Positions 51,595 to 60,584 of a DNA stretch of 64,000 bases are shown in pieces. The notes beneath the pieces were generated by a model. The model had not been told where the DNA came from. It did no database searches and saw only the letters and a program-made list of their open reading frames with translations. Made by a program: the position numbers and the translations under genes. Numbering within the stretch: the first letter of the stretch is position 1; each line of letters starts with the position of its first letter. The stretch comes from Acinetobacter albensis (GTDB lineage: Bacteria > Pseudomonadota > Gammaproteobacteria > Pseudomonadales > Moraxellaceae), in NCBI RefSeq assembly GCF_900095025.1, contig NZ_FMBK01000015.1, positions 1 through 64,000 on the forward strand. The letters are read 5' to 3'.

Positions 51595-52748
51595 ACCTAT
51601 TAAATCATTATGCGGCCAAGCTAGATGAACTAAAGCAGCAAGGTAATCTGCGTCAATTTACGACCAATATACAGGATGGTCGTAACATTCAGATTAATCA
51701 TCAAAGTATGCTTAATCTTTCATCGAATGATTATTTGGGTTTAGCGTCAAATCTTCATCTGCGTGAACAATTTTTTGATGAAACACCGAATGAATATCGG
51801 CTGATGAGTTCTTCATCTTCTCGTTTATTAACAGGAAATTTCCCTGAATATGAGCAATTGGAAAATAGTTTAACTCATGCCTTTCGTGGTCGCGCTGCGT
51901 TATTGTTTAATAGTGGCTATCATATGAATATTGGTATTTTACCTGCACTGAGTGACAGCAAGACATTAATTTTGGCAGATAAATTGGTTCATGCCAGTCT
52001 CATTGATGGTATTCGCCTATCTACAGCAAAATATCTGCGCTATCGTCATAATGATTTAAATCATTTGATACAACTGTTACAAAAATATCATGTCGATGAA
52101 AGTTTTGATCGAATTATTGTCGTCACTGAATCGATCTTTAGCATGGATGGTGATGAAAGCGATTTATCGGAATTAGTGCGGATTAAACAGCAATTTAGTA
52201 AAGTGATGCTGTATGTCGACGAAGCGCATGCAATAGGCGTGCGCGGCGAGCAAGGTTTAGGCTGTGCTGAACAGTATGATGTTATAGATGAGATAGATTT
52301 TTTGGTTGGAACATTTGGTAAAGCTTTGGCTTCGGTCGGTGGGTATTTGATGTGTCATCCAATTATCCGTGAATATTTAATCAATGCTATGCGACCACTT
52401 ATTTTTAGTACTGCGCAGCCACCGATTTGCATGGCATGGACGCATTTCATCTTTCAAAAAGCTTTAAAGCTCAGCACACAGCGTCAACACTTACACGCTA
52501 TTAGTCAATCTTTACAACATACAATCCAGCACAAAGGTTTTGAATGTCCATCCACTTCACACATTGTGCCTGTGATTATTGGGGATTCACAAAAAACGGT
52601 AGAAAAAGCCAAACAGTTGCAGCATGCAGGATTTTATATCATGCCCGTTCGGCCGCCGACCGTACCAAAAAACAGTTCCAGATTACGTATTTGTCTAAAT
52701 ACGCAAATCGATCAGACTGATCTTGATCAGTTAGTTGAAATGCTGTGA
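51591..52748 (+). CDS. bioF: 8-Amino-7-oxononanoate synthase
   Basis: PLP-dependent condensing enzyme joining pimeloyl-ACP and alanine to give KAPA. 385 residues of the alpha-oxoamine synthase family: [36 protein letters not shown] and the PLP lysine in [13 protein letters not shown]. It overlaps bioA by 4 bp and is 7 bp before bioC. Confidence 0.97.
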   Translation: MNLLNHYAAKLDELKQQGNLRQFTTNIQDGRNIQINHQSMLNLSSNDYLGLASNLHLREQFFDETPNEYRLMSSSSSRLLTGNFPEYEQLENSLTHAFRGRAALLFNSGYHMNIGILPALSDSKTLILADKLVHASLIDGIRLSTAKYLRYRHNDLNHLIQLLQKYHVDESFDRIIVVTESIFSMDGDESDLSELVRIKQQFSKVMLYVDEAHAIGVRGEQGLGCAEQYDVIDEIDFLVGTFGKALASVGGYLMCHPIIREYLINAMRPLIFSTAQPPICMAWTHFIFQKALKLSTQRQHLHAISQSLQHTIQHKGFECPSTSHIVPVIIGDSQKTVEKAKQLQHAGFYIMPVRPPTVPKNSSRLRICLNTQIDQTDLDQLVEML

Positions 52749-52755
52749 GTTTTGT

Positions 52756-53529
52756 ATGTTAAATATTGATAAAACTCAAGTCGCGCAGCGCTTTGCTAAA
52801 GCAGGGAAAAGCTATACGGAACATGCAGTCGTTCAAAAAAAGATTTGCCAGCAACTTCTGACCTTGATGTTGAATCATTTGCCTCAGCGCTGTTTTAACC
52901 AAACTTTTGAGATGGGTTGTGGTTCAGGCAATCTCAGTCATTTGTTGATGCAAAATTTTGAGATGAAGCACTGTGTATTCAATGATCTTTATCCACAAGT
53001 AAAAACGCATTTTTCCAATTTACAAAATATAGAATGGTTAATTGGAGATGTAGAGCAACTCGACTTTCCTCAATCGCTCGATTTGATTACTTCAAGTTCT
53101 GCTTTGCAGTGGATGAACAATATCGAGCATATTTTTAAAAAATGTTCTGAAGCGTTAATACCAGATGCTTATTTTTGTTTTTCAACTTTTGGGCCGCACA
53201 ATTTAACAGAAATTAAAGCGCTCACAGGTCAAGGTTTAAGTTATTTAAATATTGAAGAGATTCAGGAAAAAATGACTGCTCAAAATTTTGAAATATTGCA
53301 TCTTTCTGAACATATAGAAACTTTGACGTTCCCACATCCTAAGTATATTCTGCAACATTTAAAAGCTACAGGTGTAACTGCTACAGCATCTAAACATCGT
53401 TGGACCAAACAATCACTGCAAAAATTTTATCAAGACTATCAACAATTTTCACAGATCAATCAAGCAGGTGAATGCTTGTATACATTAAGCTATCACCCTA
53501 TTTACTGTATCGCACGGAGCAAGTCATGA
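52756..53529 (+). CDS. bioC: Malonyl-ACP O-methyltransferase BioC
   Basis: SAM-dependent methyltransferase that masks malonyl-ACP so the fatty-acid enzymes can extend it toward pimelate. 257 residues from ATG 52756. VAQRFAKAGKSYTEHAVVQ is the BioC N-terminal signature, SAM motif I is FEMGCGSGNLSHLL, and SSSALQWMNNIEH fits post-I. It overlaps bioD by 4 bp. The longer frame overlapping bioF is rejected. Confidence 0.94.
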   Translation: MLNIDKTQVAQRFAKAGKSYTEHAVVQKKICQQLLTLMLNHLPQRCFNQTFEMGCGSGNLSHLLMQNFEMKHCVFNDLYPQVKTHFSNLQNIEWLIGDVEQLDFPQSLDLITSSSALQWMNNIEHIFKKCSEALIPDAYFCFSTFGPHNLTEIKALTGQGLSYLNIEEIQEKMTAQNFEILHLSEHIETLTFPHPKYILQHLKATGVTATASKHRWTKQSLQKFYQDYQQFSQINQAGECLYTLSYHPIYCIARSKS

Positions 53530-54167
53530 CTGCACAAGTTTATTTTATTAGTGGTATTGATACAGGGATTGGTAAAACTTATGCAACAGGTTATTTGGCA
53601 AAATTATGGAATCAACAAGGGACGAAAACCATTACCCAAAAATTAATACAAACGGGAAATGTAGATAGATCTGAAGATATTGAGCAGCATCGAGAAATTA
53701 TGCAGATGGGCTGGTTCCCTGAAGATGACAGCAAACTGACGATGCCAGAAATTTTTAGTTATCCTGCTTCCCCGCATTTAGCCACTCAAATTGATGGGCG
53801 TGAAATTGATTTTAAAAAAATAGAAAATGCCACACAGCAGCTGACCGAAAACTATTCATGTGTTTTGCTTGAAGGTGCAGGTGGTTTAATGGTGCCTTTA
53901 ACGACAGAGCTATTGACCATTGATTACGTAGCAGAAAAAAAATTTCCTGTGATTTTGGTGAGTTCAGGTCGGCTAGGCAGTATTAACCATACTTTACTGA
54001 GTCTGGAAGCGATGAAACAGCGTGGTCTAGACCTTTATGCGCTGGCGTATAACTTAAATGATGAGTCTCAAGATGCGATTATTTCCAAAGATACGGCTGA
54101 ATTCTTAAAGAATTATCTGATTAAACATTTTCCAAAGGCAAAATGGATCGATATTCCTGTAATTTAA
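53526..54167 (+). CDS. bioD: Dethiobiotin synthetase
   Basis: ATP-dependent carboxylation and ring closure of DAPA to dethiobiotin. 213 residues from ATG 53526. The P-loop is ISGIDTGIGKTYATG and the carbamate-site motif LEGAGGLMVPL is present, as is the basic KLIQTG stretch. Last gene of the operon. bioB, the final sulfur-insertion step, is not in the window. Confidence 0.95.
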   Translation: MTAQVYFISGIDTGIGKTYATGYLAKLWNQQGTKTITQKLIQTGNVDRSEDIEQHREIMQMGWFPEDDSKLTMPEIFSYPASPHLATQIDGREIDFKKIENATQQLTENYSCVLLEGAGGLMVPLTTELLTIDYVAEKKFPVILVSSGRLGSINHTLLSLEAMKQRGLDLYALAYNLNDESQDAIISKDTAEFLKNYLIKHFPKAKWIDIPVI

Positions 54168-54354
54168 AAATTCTTTTTATTTAAGGAAAAACTGTTTTGA
54201 AAATTAGAAACCATTCATTAGGTGTAAGGTTAATTCGTTCATAGTTTTTAAAATAGATCCTTTTCAGTTTGTATAAAAGACATCTTGTATTGTTTATATC
54301 TCATATTTTAAGCAGTGATGAAGAGCATTTCATGTATTAAACAAGATAATGCGT

Positions 54355-54391
54355 TTAAAAAATGCCAATCAATATTGAACTGATTGGCATT
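54355..54391 (-). terminator. Intrinsic terminator of rluB
   Basis: AATGCCAATCA (54361-54371) pairs with TGATTGGCATT (54381-54391), with T6 on the minus strand. Confidence 0.75.
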
Positions 54392-54429
54392 TAATAAAAT
54401 AAACTACTTTGATTTAAAATTTTGCATCA

Positions 54430-55563
54430 TTAAAACTTTTTAAAGCCTTTATTTATGCCAAAAGGTTTACGTTGAGCAAATTTGTTTTCACCACGGTTTT
54501 CGTTATCCATCGTGTTTCCGTTACGTTCATGCGTTACGCGATGACCACGGTCATCATTACGTTGTTCTGAACGGTCATTACGTTTGTTAAAATGGCTATT
54601 GTTCTGGCTATCTGTGCGGACAGCGCGAGCATTAAAAGGCTTATCGCTACGCGTATTCTCAGCACCAGTTTGACGTGGCTCACGACGTTGTTCTGTTTGT
54701 TGAGCTTCACCATCTGTATCACGACGTTGCTGACGTAAGTAACCACCACGACGTGCTGCCATGGGTTTATCTTGCATACGTTCGTTACGGCGTTTTGCCA
54801 TACCGAAAAGACCTGTGCCCTGACGTGGCTTCAACTCAACCGATTTGGTTAAGTTGTCGATATCATTTTTATCAAGTTCTATCCATCGACCCGTACGAAG
54901 TTCGCGTGGAAGAATGACTGTACCGTAACGAGTACGCAGTAAGCGGCTGACTTTAAGACCTTGGGATTCAAAAATACGACGTACTTCGCGGTTACGTCCT
55001 TCTTTGACTACGACTTGATACCAGCGGTTAATGCCTTCACCACCAATTTCAGAGAATGATTCAAATTTGGCTGGACCGTCGTCTAGAACCACACCTTGAG
55101 TCATATTTTTTTTGATTTGTGGTGTAACTTCACCCATCACGCGCACGGCATATTCACGTTCAATTTCATTTGAAGGGTGCATTAAACGATTCGCCAATTC
55201 ACCATCATTTGTGAACAGTAAAAGCCCACTCGAGTTAATGTCTAGACGACCGACCATGACCCAGCGATCACCTGGAATAGAAGGAAGCTGTTCAAATACG
55301 GTTGGACGAGATTCTGGATCATTGCGAGAGCAAATTTCACCTTCTGGTTTGTAATAAATCAGAACGCGACGACGAATTTCATCTTCAATCTGGAATTGTA
55401 CCTTGCGACCATCGATGCGAAGCTCATCAGCAGGTTCAATACGTTCACCCACTTGGGCCACTTTTCCATTGATACTGACACGTCCAGCGGCAATGACTTC
55501 TTCCATATAACGGCGAGAACCCAGACCAACGCGTGCAAGCACCTTTTGTAATTTTTCACTCAT
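54430..55563 (-). CDS. rluB: 23S rRNA pseudouridine synthase RluB
   Basis: Makes pseudouridine 2605 of 23S rRNA. 377 residues: N-terminal S4 RNA-binding domain (about 1-60, KLQKVLARVGLGSRRYMEE), then the RsuA/RluB catalytic domain with GRLDINSSGLLLFTNDG (catalytic Asp). The last 130 residues are a low-complexity Arg/Asn/Asp/Gln-rich disordered tail, often found in RluB and of uncertain role. Downstream of scpA-scpB in the common scpA-scpB-rluB operon. Confidence 0.96.
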   Translation of the reverse strand: MSEKLQKVLARVGLGSRRYMEEVIAAGRVSINGKVAQVGERIEPADELRIDGRKVQFQIEDEIRRRVLIYYKPEGEICSRNDPESRPTVFEQLPSIPGDRWVMVGRLDINSSGLLLFTNDGELANRLMHPSNEIEREYAVRVMGEVTPQIKKNMTQGVVLDDGPAKFESFSEIGGEGINRWYQVVVKEGRNREVRRIFESQGLKVSRLLRTRYGTVILPRELRTGRWIELDKNDIDNLTKSVELKPRQGTGLFGMAKRRNERMQDKPMAARRGGYLRQQRRDTDGEAQQTEQRREPRQTGAENTRSDKPFNARAVRTDSQNNSHFNKRNDRSEQRNDDRGHRVTHERNGNTMDNENRGENKFAQRKPFGINKGFKKF

Positions 55564-55604
55564 GACAGCATAACCTTAGAAATTATCATCAACAGTTCAC
55601 CTAT

Positions 55605-56195
55605 TTATGACTTCGGTGCGTGAGCATCGAGCGCCATAAAAGCTTCCTTGGCATCCTGTAGGGGAGGCAGTTGGCTTAAAGACGCTAGGCCAAATGCATT
55701 TAAAAATTGTGGCGTTGTAACTAACAACGCAGGTCTTCCTGGGAGTTCTCTAAAACCAGATTCTTTAATCCAGTTCCAATCAAACAATGATCTTAAAATT
55801 TGACTATTGTTTGACACTCCACGAATTTGTTCAATATCTGCTCGAGTTACGGGTTGATGGTAAGCAACAACAGCAAGTGTTTCGAGCAAAGTTGGCGATA
55901 AACGAGTTGGTCGTTCTGGCCATACTTGAGTAATGACATTGCGATATTTAGCCCGAACTTGAAAACGGAAACCTTGTGCAGTTTCAATGAGTTCAATCGA
56001 TCGACCATGTTGTAGCATGGCCAGTTGTTGTAAAAGTTGACGCAACTCAGATTTGTTGTAAGTATTTTGAAATGCTTCTTTTAAGCGTGCAAGGGAAACA
56101 GCTGTCTCACTGGCAAAAATAATAGCTTCAAGCTGCATTAAAATTTCATGCTGATTGTCTGCAACCGACAAAGATAAAACTTGATTATTGTTCAT
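55605..56195 (-). CDS. scpB: Segregation and condensation protein ScpB
   Basis: Kleisin-interacting winged-helix protein of the SMC-ScpAB condensin. 196 residues with two winged-helix domains, and the conserved LSPTLLETLAVVAYHQPVTR and IEQIRGVSNNSQILRSL stretch. It overlaps scpA by 4 bp and is 41 bp upstream of rluB. Confidence 0.96.
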   Translation of the reverse strand: MNNNQVLSLSVADNQHEILMQLEAIIFASETAVSLARLKEAFQNTYNKSELRQLLQQLAMLQHGRSIELIETAQGFRFQVRAKYRNVITQVWPERPTRLSPTLLETLAVVAYHQPVTRADIEQIRGVSNNSQILRSLFDWNWIKESGFRELPGRPALLVTTPQFLNAFGLASLSQLPPLQDAKEAFMALDAHAPKS

Positions 56196-56986
56196 GCTAG
56201 CACACCTTGAATGCTAAGAGGTGCTTCAATACCAGTGCTAATGATATTCACTTTTTGCTGGCGTGTAAGTTCTAAAATAGCCATGAAGGTCACGACTATA
56301 CCCATGCGACCTTGACTGGGTTTAAGTAGGTTTTCAAAATGTAATATTTCACCTGAGCGTAAACAACGTTCAATAAAAGCGATCCGTTCTTCAAGTAATA
56401 CCGGTTCTTGTAAAATTTGATGCGTAATTGGTTCTGGACGATTAAATACACATAATAAAGCATCACGTAACTGAGCAATCTCGTAGCCTTCATTATGATG
56501 TGTACTTTGCCCTAAACTAACATTGGTTGGAAAGGTGTCACGTTCTAATACAGGAATTTGACCTAGACGTTCTGCGGCTTGTTTGACTCTTAAGTAGGTT
56601 TCTAAACGATCGATCAATTCTTGTTTAGGATCAGTTTCAAGCGCAGAAATATTTTTTGGTTTTGGAAGCAGTAAACGCGATTTTAAGTCAGCCAATAACG
56701 CTGCCATCACCATATAGTCAGCAGTTAACTCGATATTGAGCGACTTCATTGCATCCATGTAAGATAAATATTGAGCTGCAATGGGTGCAATATCAAGCTG
56801 TAATAAATCAAAACCATTTTTTTGAATCAGATAAATCAGAAAGTCGAGTGGTCCTTCGAAATGTTCAAGCAGAATTTCGAATGCAGCAGGAGGAATGTAT
56901 AAATCCTCTGGAAATGATTCTTGCCACTCATCCATAACACGGATGTGTGAAGCTTGCTCCATAGGACTATGGATCGGTTGATTCAT
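56192..56986 (-). CDS. scpA: Segregation and condensation protein ScpA
   Basis: Kleisin that bridges SMC heads. 264 residues. The N-terminal FEGPLDFLIYLIQKNGFDLL signature is followed by a helical region (YMVMAALLADLKSRLLLPKP) and a C-terminal winged helix (VVTFMAILELTRQQKVNI). First gene of the scpA-scpB-rluB operon. Partner smc is at 40.5-44.0 kb. Confidence 0.96.
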   Translation of the reverse strand: MNQPIHSPMEQASHIRVMDEWQESFPEDLYIPPAAFEILLEHFEGPLDFLIYLIQKNGFDLLQLDIAPIAAQYLSYMDAMKSLNIELTADYMVMAALLADLKSRLLLPKPKNISALETDPKQELIDRLETYLRVKQAAERLGQIPVLERDTFPTNVSLGQSTHHNEGYEIAQLRDALLCVFNRPEPITHQILQEPVLLEERIAFIERCLRSGEILHFENLLKPSQGRMGIVVTFMAILELTRQQKVNIISTGIEAPLSIQGVLA

Positions 56987-57278
56987 TACAGTTATAGGCC
57001 ACGCGAATTTTCAAAGGCATGAAGATGCTATTTCGGATCAGCTTTCAGGATGGATAAGGGTGATGAGAAAAAGCACAGAATTAATTCGCATAGTCTAAAG
57101 GAAAATGTACTTCAAATAAATTGGCAAATTCAATAAAACGACGAAAAACCTAAAATAAATAGGGAATATTTATTGAGACAACAACAATCAGCAAAATGTT
57201 ATTGTTAAATATATCTTTTCTAGTATAAAAGAAAATTTTTGTGCAAAATAAAATGAATGAAATATTTTGTGATTAGAT

Positions 57279-58010
57279 ATGAAGCATTATCAAAAAGTAC
57301 AAGAAAATGAATATGGTCAAATTGTGGGTGTTCCTGTATCTAATTCTTTACCCGTCCATCTCTTAGTCGAAAATCTATATGGAAAGAATGTCACATTACA
57401 TTATTTGTCAGCAACGACACTCAATGAAGAGCGTGTTCAACAAATTTGGCAGTGTGTAAAAACGGAAGAGGATCGTCGTTGTTGGACATATTTACCGTAT
57501 TCAAATTTTGAGAGTGCTGAAGAACTACACATTGCTTTAGAAGACTATTTTGGCTTTAAGGGAACTGTGCATTATTTAATTGAAGTCAATCATATGATTG
57601 TTGGTTGGATTGGCTTGATTAATGAACGTTCTGCGCATCGTGCTATTGAAGTTGGAAATGTTTATTTTTCACATCAAATGAAGCAGTCAACTGCATCAAC
57701 CGAAGTGATTTATCTATTATTGAAAACATGTTTTGAGCAGGGCTTTCGGCGTGTGGAATGGAAGTGTGATGAATTAAATCAACCGTCGAAACGCGCAGCT
57801 TTACGTTTTGGCTTCCAGTATGAAGGAACTTTTCGTCAAGATCGGATAGCCAAAGGTCGAAATCGCAATACGGCATGGTTTTCCATTTTAGATGAAGAAT
57901 GGTCAAGCTTAGAAACGGTATATCAACAGTGGTTAAGTCCTGAAAATTTTGATATGGATGGTAAACAGAAGAAACGATTAACTGATTTAACCACTCAAGT
58001 AGCAAAATAA
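57279..58010 (+). CDS. GNAT-family N-acetyltransferase, RimJ/RimL-like
   Basis: 243 residues. Fold features of the RimJ/RimL branch: CWTYLPYSNFESAEELH, an IGLINE strand, the acetyl-CoA loop region and EWKCDELNQPSKRAALRFGFQYEGTFR near the C-terminus, with NRNTAWFSILDEEW. The N-terminal 30 residues (NEYGQIVGVPV) resemble the extended members that act on small molecules or proteins. Target not predictable. Confidence 0.85.
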   Translation: MKHYQKVQENEYGQIVGVPVSNSLPVHLLVENLYGKNVTLHYLSATTLNEERVQQIWQCVKTEEDRRCWTYLPYSNFESAEELHIALEDYFGFKGTVHYLIEVNHMIVGWIGLINERSAHRAIEVGNVYFSHQMKQSTASTEVIYLLLKTCFEQGFRRVEWKCDELNQPSKRAALRFGFQYEGTFRQDRIAKGRNRNTAWFSILDEEWSSLETVYQQWLSPENFDMDGKQKKRLTDLTTQVAK

Positions 58011-58032
58011 TTTAAAAGGTTCCCCTGAGTAA

Positions 58033-58143
58033 TTGAATGAACAAACAGGGCAAGATGGCGTGATTTTAATGATTACTGGATTATTTGGAGCATTGCATAA
58101 CATGTCTGTAATTGGTTCTACAGTATTCAACAACGTAAAATAA
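58033..58143 (+). other. Possible 36-codon small ORF or gene remnant
   Basis: A TTG-initiated frame with an internal ATG at 58069 encodes a short hydrophobic segment (MITGLFGALHNMSVIGSTVF). No good SD. It could be a small membrane protein or the decayed end of a longer gene. No homologue recognised. Confidence 0.2.
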
Positions 58144-58148
58144 AGCGC

Positions 58149-58766
58149 TTATTCAAAAGCGCTTACATCACCCACACCGCGACGAATGACTTCAGGATGC
58201 TCACCAGATAAATCGACAATGCTGGTGGTACTTAACGTACCCAGTCCGCCATCGATAAAAACATCTATCCGTTTGCCCAGTTCCATCTCAATTTCATAAG
58301 GATCGTCTAAAGGGTCTTGCTGATGGGGAAGAATCAGCGTACTGGTGAGTAAAGGCTCATCTAATTCACTTAATAACATTCGACAAATTGGATTGCTTGG
58401 AATACGTAAACCAATGGTTTTCTTTTTCGGATGCATTAAACGTTTAGGCACTTCACTGGTTGCAGGTAAAATGAAAGTGGTTACCGCAGGGGTATTGCTT
58501 TTAAGTAAGCGATACATGGCATTGTCGACTTTGGCATAAGTTGCAATATCCGATAAATCGCAACACAAAATAGCATATTGATGTTTTGGACCTAAACCAC
58601 GAATTTGTGAAATACGCTCCATGGCATTTTTATTACCGATTTGACAACCAATTGCATAAGCGGCGTCGGTGGGGTAGACCACTACATCGCCTGCTCGGAT
58701 ACGTTCTACTGCTTGGCTGATTAAACGAGGTTGAGGATTATCAGGATGTATTCTTAGATGCAGCAT
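58149..58766 (-). CDS. YciO/Sua5/YrdC-family protein
   Basis: 205 residues of the YrdC fold. The basic nucleotide/RNA-binding groove shows VYPTDAAYAIGCQIGNKNAMERI, and the length and sequence fit the YciO branch, homologous to but often not interchangeable with threonylcarbamoyl-AMP synthase TsaC. A t6A role is plausible but not certain. Confidence 0.87.
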   Translation of the reverse strand: MLHLRIHPDNPQPRLISQAVERIRAGDVVVYPTDAAYAIGCQIGNKNAMERISQIRGLGPKHQYAILCCDLSDIATYAKVDNAMYRLLKSNTPAVTTFILPATSEVPKRLMHPKKKTIGLRIPSNPICRMLLSELDEPLLTSTLILPHQQDPLDDPYEIEMELGKRIDVFIDGGLGTLSTTSIVDLSGEHPEVIRRGVGDVSAFE

Positions 58767-58848
58767 ATTATTTTCTCCCGATGTTTATTAGGCATTATCT
58801 ACTGAGTTTACAAAGTCTTGCATTCAAGCTGTGATGGGTTTATGTAAT

Positions 58849-59511
58849 TCAATCTAACATTTCGCGTTGAAACTCATCACTTTGTAATGTTTTGCCACTT
58901 CGTATACAGTTGCAGATACACCGAATAAAGTATGCAGTATCACGTGGAAGTTGAGCTTCGCCTTTAAAATATTGTTGAACTTGAGCATAAACATGGTCTT
59001 TAAAATGACTGCCATTGCCGCCATCGCCCGTTAAATTATCTAAAGAAACCTGAAATTTTCGACCAAAGGCTTTGGCATAGAGCCATTCAATGGCTTGCGG
59101 TTTAATTTCGACCTGTTCAAATAAAGCTTGTTGTTCCGCCGTCCGACCGTCGGGTGCATACCAATAACCTAGGTCAGGTAACAAACGCCTTTGATCGCCA
59201 GCAATGCTCCAATGACTGATTTCATGCAGAGCACTATTAAAGAAACCATGGGCAAATTGAATTCGGGCGGGATGATTTGATGTTGCAGGAAAATATTCAG
59301 GTTCACAATCTCCACGCACAAGCATCACATTTAGGTGGGAAAACCAGTGATTAAAGTGTAGTATAAGCCAATCGACTTGTTGAACTTCTTTTTGTAGATT
59401 AGCCCATGATAAAAGTTGCACATGGTCTAAACACGCTGCAAAATTTGGGGTTGAATGAGTGGTTAAATGTAATGAAGTGGTGACTTCAGGTTGCGGCTGC
59501 AACTGATGCAT
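58849..59511 (-). CDS. epmC: Elongation factor P hydroxylase EpmC (YfcM)
   Basis: Hydroxylates the beta-lysyl-lysine of EF-P after EpmA/EpmB action. The metal motif HEISHWSIAG and DLGYWYAPDGR are hallmark EpmC sequences. Start chosen at ATG 59511, giving 220 residues. A TTG at 59550 adds 13 hydrophobic residues with no family match. EpmA and EpmB, whose modification it acts on, are not in the window. Confidence 0.88.
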   Translation of the reverse strand: MHQLQPQPEVTTSLHLTTHSTPNFAACLDHVQLLSWANLQKEVQQVDWLILHFNHWFSHLNVMLVRGDCEPEYFPATSNHPARIQFAHGFFNSALHEISHWSIAGDQRRLLPDLGYWYAPDGRTAEQQALFEQVEIKPQAIEWLYAKAFGRKFQVSLDNLTGDGGNGSHFKDHVYAQVQQYFKGEAQLPRDTAYFIRCICNCIRSGKTLQSDEFQREMLD

Positions 59512-59566
59512 GACTTGTATTACCCAAATGATCTGTCTAAATAAGTACAAAATTGTATCTTAATCT

Positions 59567-59595
59567 TTGACAGAGTACCCATGAATTTGTAGAAT
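59567..59595 (+). promoter_or_regulatory. Consensus sigma-70 promoter of yceD-rpmF
   Basis: TTGACA (59567-59572), 17-bp spacer, TAGAAT (59590-59595). Start point expected near 59602, about 7 nt before the yceD ATG, leaving no room for a Shine-Dalgarno site. Confidence 0.75.
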
Positions 59596-59608
59596 TGCCG
59601 CCTTAATT

Positions 59609-60166
59609 ATGTCAGCAAATACCTTTCCGGCACAGATTGAGCCGTTTAAATGGGCTGAGCAAGGCTTTACATGGTCAGGTACCCTGCCATTGTCTCGCTT
59701 TGTTCGCATTTCCCGTGAAGCTGTTGGATCAATTGATCATCAATTGATTAACATAGACTGTAAGCTATCAATGGATGCGTATCATCGTATCGTATGGTTA
59801 AGTGGTCATGTTGAAACGAAAGTTCCAATGGAGTGTCAACGTTGTCTAAACAGTGTTGAAATTCCGCTCGTTTCAGACTTTCATTTAGCGCTTGTGGATG
59901 ATGAATCACTGATAGAGCGCTTGGATGAGGATGCTGATTTCATTGTCTTAGGTGAAAGTGAAGCAACGACAAAAGGTAGCATTGATGCGCCTGCGTCGGC
60001 TGATTTACTCGCACTGATAGAAGATGAGTTGTTATTGCTGATGCCTTTGTCGCCCAAACATGATGTTTGTAGACATAAGCACCAGCCTGCCGATGAGGAA
60101 ATTGTCGAAGAAAAACGGGATAATCCGTTTGATGTTTTGGCAAATCTGAAGGGTAAACTTAACTAA
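59609..60166 (+). CDS. yceD: DUF177-family protein YceD
   Basis: 185 residues, the conserved partner of rpmF. YceD homologues influence 23S rRNA/50S maturation. The CxxC pair (MECQRCLNS) and the acidic C-terminus with PLSPKHDVC fit DUF177. It lies 77 bp upstream of rpmF. Very short 5' leader predicted from its promoter. Confidence 0.92.
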   Translation: MSANTFPAQIEPFKWAEQGFTWSGTLPLSRFVRISREAVGSIDHQLINIDCKLSMDAYHRIVWLSGHVETKVPMECQRCLNSVEIPLVSDFHLALVDDESLIERLDEDADFIVLGESEATTKGSIDAPASADLLALIEDELLLLMPLSPKHDVCRHKHQPADEEIVEEKRDNPFDVLANLKGKLN

Positions 60167-60243
60167 TTTTTGTGTTATACTGTTAAGTATAAGACAACTG
60201 AATTTGTTCTGATCCATTTTTTCGATCTTTGTAAGGAGCCATC

Positions 60244-60426
60244 ATGGCCGTTCAGCAAAACCGTAAAAGTCGCTCTCGCCGTGACATGCGCCGTTCACAT
60301 GACGCTTTAACCGAGAATGCATTAACTGTAGACCAAGCTACTGGTGAGACTCATCGTCGTCACCATGTATCTAAAGATGGTATCTACCGTGGTCGTCAAT
60401 TATTCGCTAAAGCATCTGCTGAATAA
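60244..60426 (+). CDS. rpmF: 50S ribosomal protein L32
   Basis: 60 residues, the normal size. N-terminal [18 protein letters not shown] is diagnostic. It has none of the four zinc-ligand Cys seen in the C+ paralogues, so this is the zinc-independent (C-) form. GTAAGGAG serves as SD. An additional TATACT box at 60176-60181 could give it its own promoter. Confidence 0.97.
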   Translation: MAVQQNRKSRSRRDMRRSHDALTENALTVDQATGETHRRHHVSKDGIYRGRQLFAKASAE

Positions 60427-60459
60427 TTGATGAAGCATTAGGCTTAAAGCTTAGTGAAA

Positions 60460-60488
60460 AAAATGGGAGCGAAAGCTCCCTTTTTTTA
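60460..60488 (+). terminator. Intrinsic terminator after rpmF
   Basis: GGGAGC-GAAA-GCTCCC followed by T7. It separates yceD-rpmF from fabD. Confidence 0.9.
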
Positions 60489-60584
60489 TTGCTGTTTTTT
60501 GTTGTATTTGGCAATTACCAAAACAAAAATTAAGTGTTAAATTTCGCTCCATAAACGAGCTTAGGTTCATGAAAGGATTTTTAT

